Source of the DNA: Thermodesulforhabdus norvegica | GTDB taxonomy: Bacteria > Desulfobacterota > Syntrophobacteria > Syntrophobacterales > Thermodesulforhabdaceae | NCBI RefSeq assembly: GCF_900114975.1 | Contig: NZ_FOUU01000002.1 | Span: 447,848-511,847 of the forward strand | Direction of reading: 5' to 3' | Length of the DNA: 64,000 nt | Part shown: in pieces, positions 60,073-64,000 of the stretch | Position numbering within the stretch: the stretch's first letter is position 1 | Layout: every line of letters starts with the position of its first letter | Notes under the pieces: generated by a model | Told to the model about the DNA's origin: nothing | Databases searched by the model: none | The model's input: the letters and a program-made list of their open reading frames with translations, nothing else | Position numbers and translations under genes: made by a program

Positions 60073-61287
60073 ATGGGAGAGTTCATTCGCATGGAGAAAG
60101 GAGTGCTGGTTGTGCCCGATAAGCCCATAGTGGGGTTCATCGAGGGGGATGGAATCGGTCCGGACATATGGGCTGCGACGAAGCATGTCATCGATGCTGC
60201 CGTGAAGAAGGCTTACGGTGGGAGGCGCGAAATCGAATGGAGAGAGCTTTATGCAGGGGAGAAAGCTTACAGAGAGAAGGGAAGCTGGCTTCCGGAGGAA
60301 ACTTTTGATGAAATAAGGCGTTGTCTTGTGGCTATTAAAGGTCCGCTTACCACTCCCGTGGGCGGCGGTTTTAGAAGCCTGAACGTGACCCTGAGACAGG
60401 TACTTGATCTGTACGCCTGTATAAGGCCTGTCAGGTACATAAAAGGGGTTCCGTCACCCATGAAGAACCCGGAAAAGGTCAATATGGTGGTGTTCAGGGA
60501 AAACACTGAAGATGTTTACGCCGGCATTGAATGGCCCGCAGGCTCCCGGGAAGCCAGAAAAGTTCTGGACTTTCTCAAGAACGAATTTGGAGTTTCCCTG
60601 CCCGAAGAAACCGGTGTGGGGATAAAACCGATAAGCAGAGAAAGAACCTTTCGCCTCGTCCGCAAGGCCATTCAATATGCAATAAAAGAAGGGATGAAAT
60701 CGGTAACTCTGGTACATAAGGGCAACATTATGAAATACACGGAAGGAGCCTTCAGAGGATGGGGCTATGAACTGACCAGATTGGAATTCCCTGATGTTGT
60801 TGTTACGGAAGAGGAGGTTTATGAAAAGTGGGGAGGCAATGTTCCCGCCGATAAGATAGTGATAAAAGATCGAATTGCCGACGCCATGTTTCAGCAGGCT
60901 CTTCTAAGACCGGACGAATACGATGTCCTGGCAACACCGAATCTTAACGGGGATTATCTATCCGATGCTCTTGCCGCTCAGGTCGGTGGTCTGGGGATGG
61001 CTCCGGGTGCAAACGTAGGTGACGAGTGCGCTCTTTTCGAGGCAACTCACGGCACGGCACCCAAATATGCAGGTATGGACAAGGTAAACCCGGGATCGCT
61101 TATTCTGTCAGGGGTTATGATGTTGCGTCACATGGGATGGCGGGAAGCGGCCGAACTGATCGAACAGGGGCTGGAGCGGGCTATTGCATCCAGGCAGGTT
61201 ACCTATGATCTTGCACGGCAGATGGAAGGGGCAACGGAGGTTTCGTGCTCCCGCTTTGGGGAAATTATTGTCGAAATGATGGGTTAG
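60073..61287 (+). CDS. icd: Isocitrate dehydrogenase (NADP-type)
   Basis: Converts isocitrate to 2-oxoglutarate and CO2. 404 residues from ATG 60073 with AAAGGAGTGG upstream; GTG 60064 is possible. [24 protein letters not shown] (with the serine that is phosphorylated in E. coli), then [27 protein letters not shown] and the cofactor loop [13 protein letters not shown] are all family marks. The loop with K and Y after THGTAPK favours NADP. The gene overlaps the convergent methyltransferase by 23 bp. Confidence 0.93.
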   Translation: MGEFIRMEKGVLVVPDKPIVGFIEGDGIGPDIWAATKHVIDAAVKKAYGGRREIEWRELYAGEKAYREKGSWLPEETFDEIRRCLVAIKGPLTTPVGGGFRSLNVTLRQVLDLYACIRPVRYIKGVPSPMKNPEKVNMVVFRENTEDVYAGIEWPAGSREARKVLDFLKNEFGVSLPEETGVGIKPISRERTFRLVRKAIQYAIKEGMKSVTLVHKGNIMKYTEGAFRGWGYELTRLEFPDVVVTEEEVYEKWGGNVPADKIVIKDRIADAMFQQALLRPDEYDVLATPNLNGDYLSDALAAQVGGLGMAPGANVGDECALFEATHGTAPKYAGMDKVNPGSLILSGVMMLRHMGWREAAELIEQGLERAIASRQVTYDLARQMEGATEVSCSRFGEIIVEMMG

Positions 61288-61828
61288 AAAAGTCGTAAAG
61301 GGTTAGCGTGTCTTTGCCAAGGGTAATGCGGTTCGTGGGAAGGAGTTTTGGGGGAGCGAGATGAGGGCCGTAAACCCAGAGTTCTCCTTCCCACCCTTTT
61401 TCTTTGAGTCTGTTAAACAGGCCAAATACAGGTTTGTCCGGATAAATGTACAGCACATCTGCAAGTTCGATCTTCTGCTCAAGAAAGTCTCCACAAATAA
61501 CCGAAGCTTTTTTTAAACCAAGTGTTTTGAAAGCAAGGGAGGCATGGTGGGCGAGTTCGAAATTCCTTTCAATCCCCACGGCCGTCGTGAAAAGAGATGC
61601 TACTGCCACTACGATTCCATCTCCGCAGCCCAGGTCGATGAATAGCGAAGCCTTTTCAAGATGAAGCTTTTTGAAAAACGAAAAGACGTAGACAGGACGG
61701 GATGCCGCCCATGCACCGACCTCTGTTATCCCGTAAGGACCTTTTAATCCGGGGAAAAGTTTTTTGTATCGACCGGCATAATACCTAAAAATGCGCTGAA
61801 AGACACTGCGACTTTCTGGACCGATCAT
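61265..61828 (-). CDS. Class I SAM-dependent methyltransferase
   Basis: 187 residues. Motif I is [17 protein letters not shown], followed by GIERN and ADVLYIYPD. The N-terminus has [20 protein letters not shown], perhaps for binding a membrane or substrate. No target can be named. The start is next to the kamA-like stop (no gap), so they are co-transcribed. Confidence 0.7.
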   Translation of the reverse strand: MIGPESRSVFQRIFRYYAGRYKKLFPGLKGPYGITEVGAWAASRPVYVFSFFKKLHLEKASLFIDLGCGDGIVVAVASLFTTAVGIERNFELAHHASLAFKTLGLKKASVICGDFLEQKIELADVLYIYPDKPVFGLFNRLKEKGWEGELWVYGPHLAPPKLLPTNRITLGKDTLTLYDFSNPSFRQ

Positions 61829-62881
61829 CTACAGGTGCTCCCTGAACAGGGTTAACAGTTCGCGGCTTTCACTGTGTTCCAGGGGGTATCGCGCCAGTCC
61901 CCCGGTTCTGGTTTCGAAATAAACGAAATCATCGTCTATGTCTCTTATGAAAGAGGGAACCAGTTCGATTTTGCCGCCTCCTCCCGGCAGGTCCACCATG
62001 AAATGAGGCATTGCCATGCCGCTCAGCCGATGTCTGAGGTGCTTCATGATTTTTATTCCGAGGCTCAGCGGAGGGCGGAAGTGTGAAGTGCCTTCCATTA
62101 AATCCGGCTGAAGAAGGTAATAGGGCCGTACCCTGAGGGTAAGCAAAGCCCTGAAAAGAGATTCCAGAGTTTCGGGATTATCGTTTACCTTCCTTAAAAG
62201 CACGGTCTGGCTACCCAGGGGAATACCTGCATCTGCAATTGCCGTTAGCACGCGCCTCACTTCGGTAGTGAGTTCTTGAGGGTGATTTACATGGATGTTC
62301 AGATAGAGCGGTTGAGCTTCCTTCAGGGCGAGCACGGTCGCCTGCGTTATGCTTTTAGGAGAAACGACGGGAAGCCTTGTGTGAACGCGGATTATCTCTA
62401 CGTGGGGTATGCGTCTGATGGCCCTGAGAATTTCCAGCAGAACTCCTGGTTTGAGGGTTAAGGGATCTCCTCCGGAAAGAATTACTTCACGAATTTTCGG
62501 GTTTCCTTCTATGTATCCCAGTGCCAGGTTAAAGTCTTCTCGATTGTGATTTCTGATCCCGGTCGCCCACAACCTTTTACGGGTGCAAAATCGGCAGAAG
62601 GCTGCGCACCGCTCTGTGACAAGCCAGAGAACCCTGTCGGGGTATCTGTGAACCAGACCTGAAACCGGTGAAAGCTCTTCTTCTCCCAGAGGATCGCGGA
62701 AACCACCATCCCGCTTAATCTCCCTTACATCAGGGACGAACTGTCGCCAGATGGGATCCCCCACGCGTTTTATCTGCCGGGCAATATGAGGTGTAATGCG
62801 CAGTGGATATTGCTTCAACACCTCGCCCATATCGGGATCGGCCATAATGAGCTTTTTAATTTCCCCCAGGGTATAACTCAT
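61829..62881 (-). CDS. Lysine 2,3-aminomutase family radical SAM protein
   Basis: 350 residues from ATG 62881; GTG 62896 is an alternative, and a still longer frame lacks support. The triad C92-x3-C96-x2-C99 (CAAFCRFC) binds the [4Fe-4S] cluster. GGDPLT and HTRLPVVSPKSIT are family marks, and the C-terminal part (MPHFMVDLPGGGGK) carries the PLP-lysine area. It may be KamA (3R-beta-lysine, an osmolyte route) or the EF-P modifying EpmB. The KamA option fits the betaine uptake system, but no ablB or epmA is next to it. Confidence 0.82.
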   Translation of the reverse strand: MSYTLGEIKKLIMADPDMGEVLKQYPLRITPHIARQIKRVGDPIWRQFVPDVREIKRDGGFRDPLGEEELSPVSGLVHRYPDRVLWLVTERCAAFCRFCTRKRLWATGIRNHNREDFNLALGYIEGNPKIREVILSGGDPLTLKPGVLLEILRAIRRIPHVEIIRVHTRLPVVSPKSITQATVLALKEAQPLYLNIHVNHPQELTTEVRRVLTAIADAGIPLGSQTVLLRKVNDNPETLESLFRALLTLRVRPYYLLQPDLMEGTSHFRPPLSLGIKIMKHLRHRLSGMAMPHFMVDLPGGGGKIELVPSFIRDIDDDFVYFETRTGGLARYPLEHSESRELLTLFREHL

Positions 62882-63014
62882 TTCATCGGACTCCACCGCC
62901 CATGGTTGCCTTTTTTGAAGGCCTGTTTTAAAAATGCCTTGAAACGATAAGTATTTAATCCGATTTTTTATTATTGGAAGCCCTGAAAATGTAGAAAAGG
63001 AAGAAAAGAAAACC

Positions 63015-64000
63015 ATGGGTAAGAATATAGGATTTGTTTCCACAAGATTTGCGGGTACCGATGGAGTGTCTCTTGAGTCGGCTAAATGGGCTCAACTTTT
63101 GTGGGATCATCAACACGTTTCTTACTGGTTCGCCGGGGTTCTTGATCGACATCCTTCCATAAGCATGGAGGTGCCCGAAGCCTTTTTCGATCATGAAGAA
63201 AATCGCTGGATAAACGAACGCATCTTCGGGAGACAAACGAGAACGCCTTATGTCACGGGCAGGATACACGCCCTGCGGGATTACCTTAAGATCAAGTTAT
63301 ACGAGTTTATAGCAAGATTTAATATTGATTTGCTTATCGTACAGAATGCTCTGAGCCTTCCCATGCATGTCCCTCTTGCCCTGGCCATTACGGAGCTTCT
63401 GGCCGAGACCTCCATCCCGACGATAGCTCATCATCATGACTTCTACTGGGAGCGTACGCGTTTTGCCGTAAATGCGGTGCAGGATTACATTCAGATGGCA
63501 TTTCCGCCCAAACTTCCGAATGTCCAGCATGTGGTTATAAATTCTCTGGCCCAGGAAGAACTCGCTCTGAGAACGGGAATTTCATCAACTGTGATACCAA
63601 ACGTTCTCGATTTTGAGCACGAGCCCGATGTTGACTGGGAATTCACGAAGGATTTCCGGCAGGAAATCGGTCTGGGTGATGAAGACATCATTTTCCTCCA
63701 GCCGACCCGCATTGTGAGGCGGAAGGGAATAGAATTTGCCATAGAACTTATTCATGAGCTGAATGATCCGAGGTGCAAGCTTGTTATTACCCATCCGGCC
63801 GGGGATGAAGGTTACGAATATGCGAAATTCCTTCAGGAATACGCCAGAGAACATGATGTGGATATGCGTATTGTAGATGCCTTCGTAAGTGACAAAAGAG
63901 GAATAGGACCCAATGGAGAGAAGCGATATTCCCTGTGGGACATATACCCTCATGCTGATTTTGTGACCTATCCCAGCATATATGAGGGTTTCGGAAATGC
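63015..64000 (+). CDS. Family 4 glycosyltransferase, partial (runs off the window)
   Basis: At least 328 residues from ATG 63015 with AGGAAG upstream, with no stop by 64000. [20 protein letters not shown] forms the acceptor loop. [19 protein letters not shown] and the [11 protein letters not shown] end carry the GT-B donor site with the start of E-x7-E. The long acceptor domain differs from the GT4 at 3851. The product may be a compatible solute (for example a glycosylglycerate) or a surface glycan. The 3' end is not seen. Confidence 0.8.
   Translation, partial: MGKNIGFVSTRFAGTDGVSLESAKWAQLLWDHQHVSYWFAGVLDRHPSISMEVPEAFFDHEENRWINERIFGRQTRTPYVTGRIHALRDYLKIKLYEFIARFNIDLLIVQNALSLPMHVPLALAITELLAETSIPTIAHHHDFYWERTRFAVNAVQDYIQMAFPPKLPNVQHVVINSLAQEELALRTGISSTVIPNVLDFEHEPDVDWEFTKDFRQEIGLGDEDIIFLQPTRIVRRKGIEFAIELIHELNDPRCKLVITHPAGDEGYEYAKFLQEYAREHDVDMRIVDAFVSDKRGIGPNGEKRYSLWDIYPHADFVTYPSIYEGFGN

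Noticed and set aside
62882-63043. Upstream extension of the aminomutase ORF
   Set aside because: It is hydrophobic and low in coding character, and overlaps the start of the divergent glycosyltransferase; the ATG at 62881 suits the family.

Overview
The window is a bacterial chromosome segment interrupted by one complete transposable prophage. The host genes suggest a strictly anaerobic, Gram-negative member of the Desulfobacterota (former Deltaproteobacteria, sulfate-reducer-like). They include a Ni-Fe carbon monoxide dehydrogenase, a CooT-family nickel protein, LpxK for lipid A, a PglB/STT3-type oligosaccharyltransferase, a DUF4911-MiaB-bifunctional nuclease row, and a glycine betaine ABC transporter. 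The lineage is inferred from gene content and protein style; no rRNA gene is present.

Layout. 1-799: non-coding, with a 14-bp direct repeat and one degenerate copy of a sequence seen again near 26.9 kb. 800-19897: an almost unbroken minus-strand block with protein N-glycosylation and glycosyltransferases (pglB, DUF2304, GT2, GT4), an exported protein, a DinG-type Fe-S helicase, PBP1A, CooT, a DUF2760/Hsp70/Hsp70-DUF3731 operon, a DUF401 permease, lpxK, pgsA and an exported protein. 20003-25959: plus-strand DUF4911, miaB, a bifunctional nuclease, cooS and adenine deaminase. 26009-27444: an unknown gene, tRNA-Leu(GAG) and about 860 bases without a gene. 27445-30558: a betaine-type ABC transporter whose permease gene is broken by a -1 frameshift exactly on a T TTT TTA slippery heptamer. 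30567-56628: the prophage. 56636-64000: promoter and tRNA-Phe(GAA), an unknown gene, prmA, a membrane spermidine-synthase-like protein, icd, a methyltransferase, a lysine 2,3-aminomutase-family protein, and the start of a GT4 glycosyltransferase that runs off the end.

The prophage is the most remarkable part. Its ends can be fixed to the base. Left and right termini are inverted, near-identical and begin TG, as in phage Mu. They carry arrays of a 20-bp motif resembling Mu end-type transposase sites, and the element is flanked by a 5-bp target duplication (AAAAC). Between the ends lie 26,062 bp with Mu-type head and packaging genes and a long, apparently non-contractile tail: no sheath gene is seen, but there is a tape measure and a tail-tube candidate. 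There is also a lysis cassette. I see no MuA/MuB transposase, no early region and no intact repressor, only the C-terminal end of an S24-type repressor fused out of frame to a small ORF at the left end. The packaging/portal/head-morphogenesis module is inverted relative to the capsid/tail module. A copy of the end motif (18/20) lies inside the terminase gene, and a second near-perfect right terminus lies 217 bp inside the real one. The structural frames are all open. The element therefore looks either recently deleted, or kept as a transposase-less Mu-like unit that would need a helper transposase in trans or that acts as a particle producer.

The insertion landed between the permease gene and the tRNA-Phe promoter, two bases upstream of its -35 box. 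Other points of note are a CX2C motif in CooS that predicts a [2Fe-2S] D-cluster, a MuF-type head protein with a possible C-terminal nuclease-like domain, and a tape measure with a long E/R single-helix tract.
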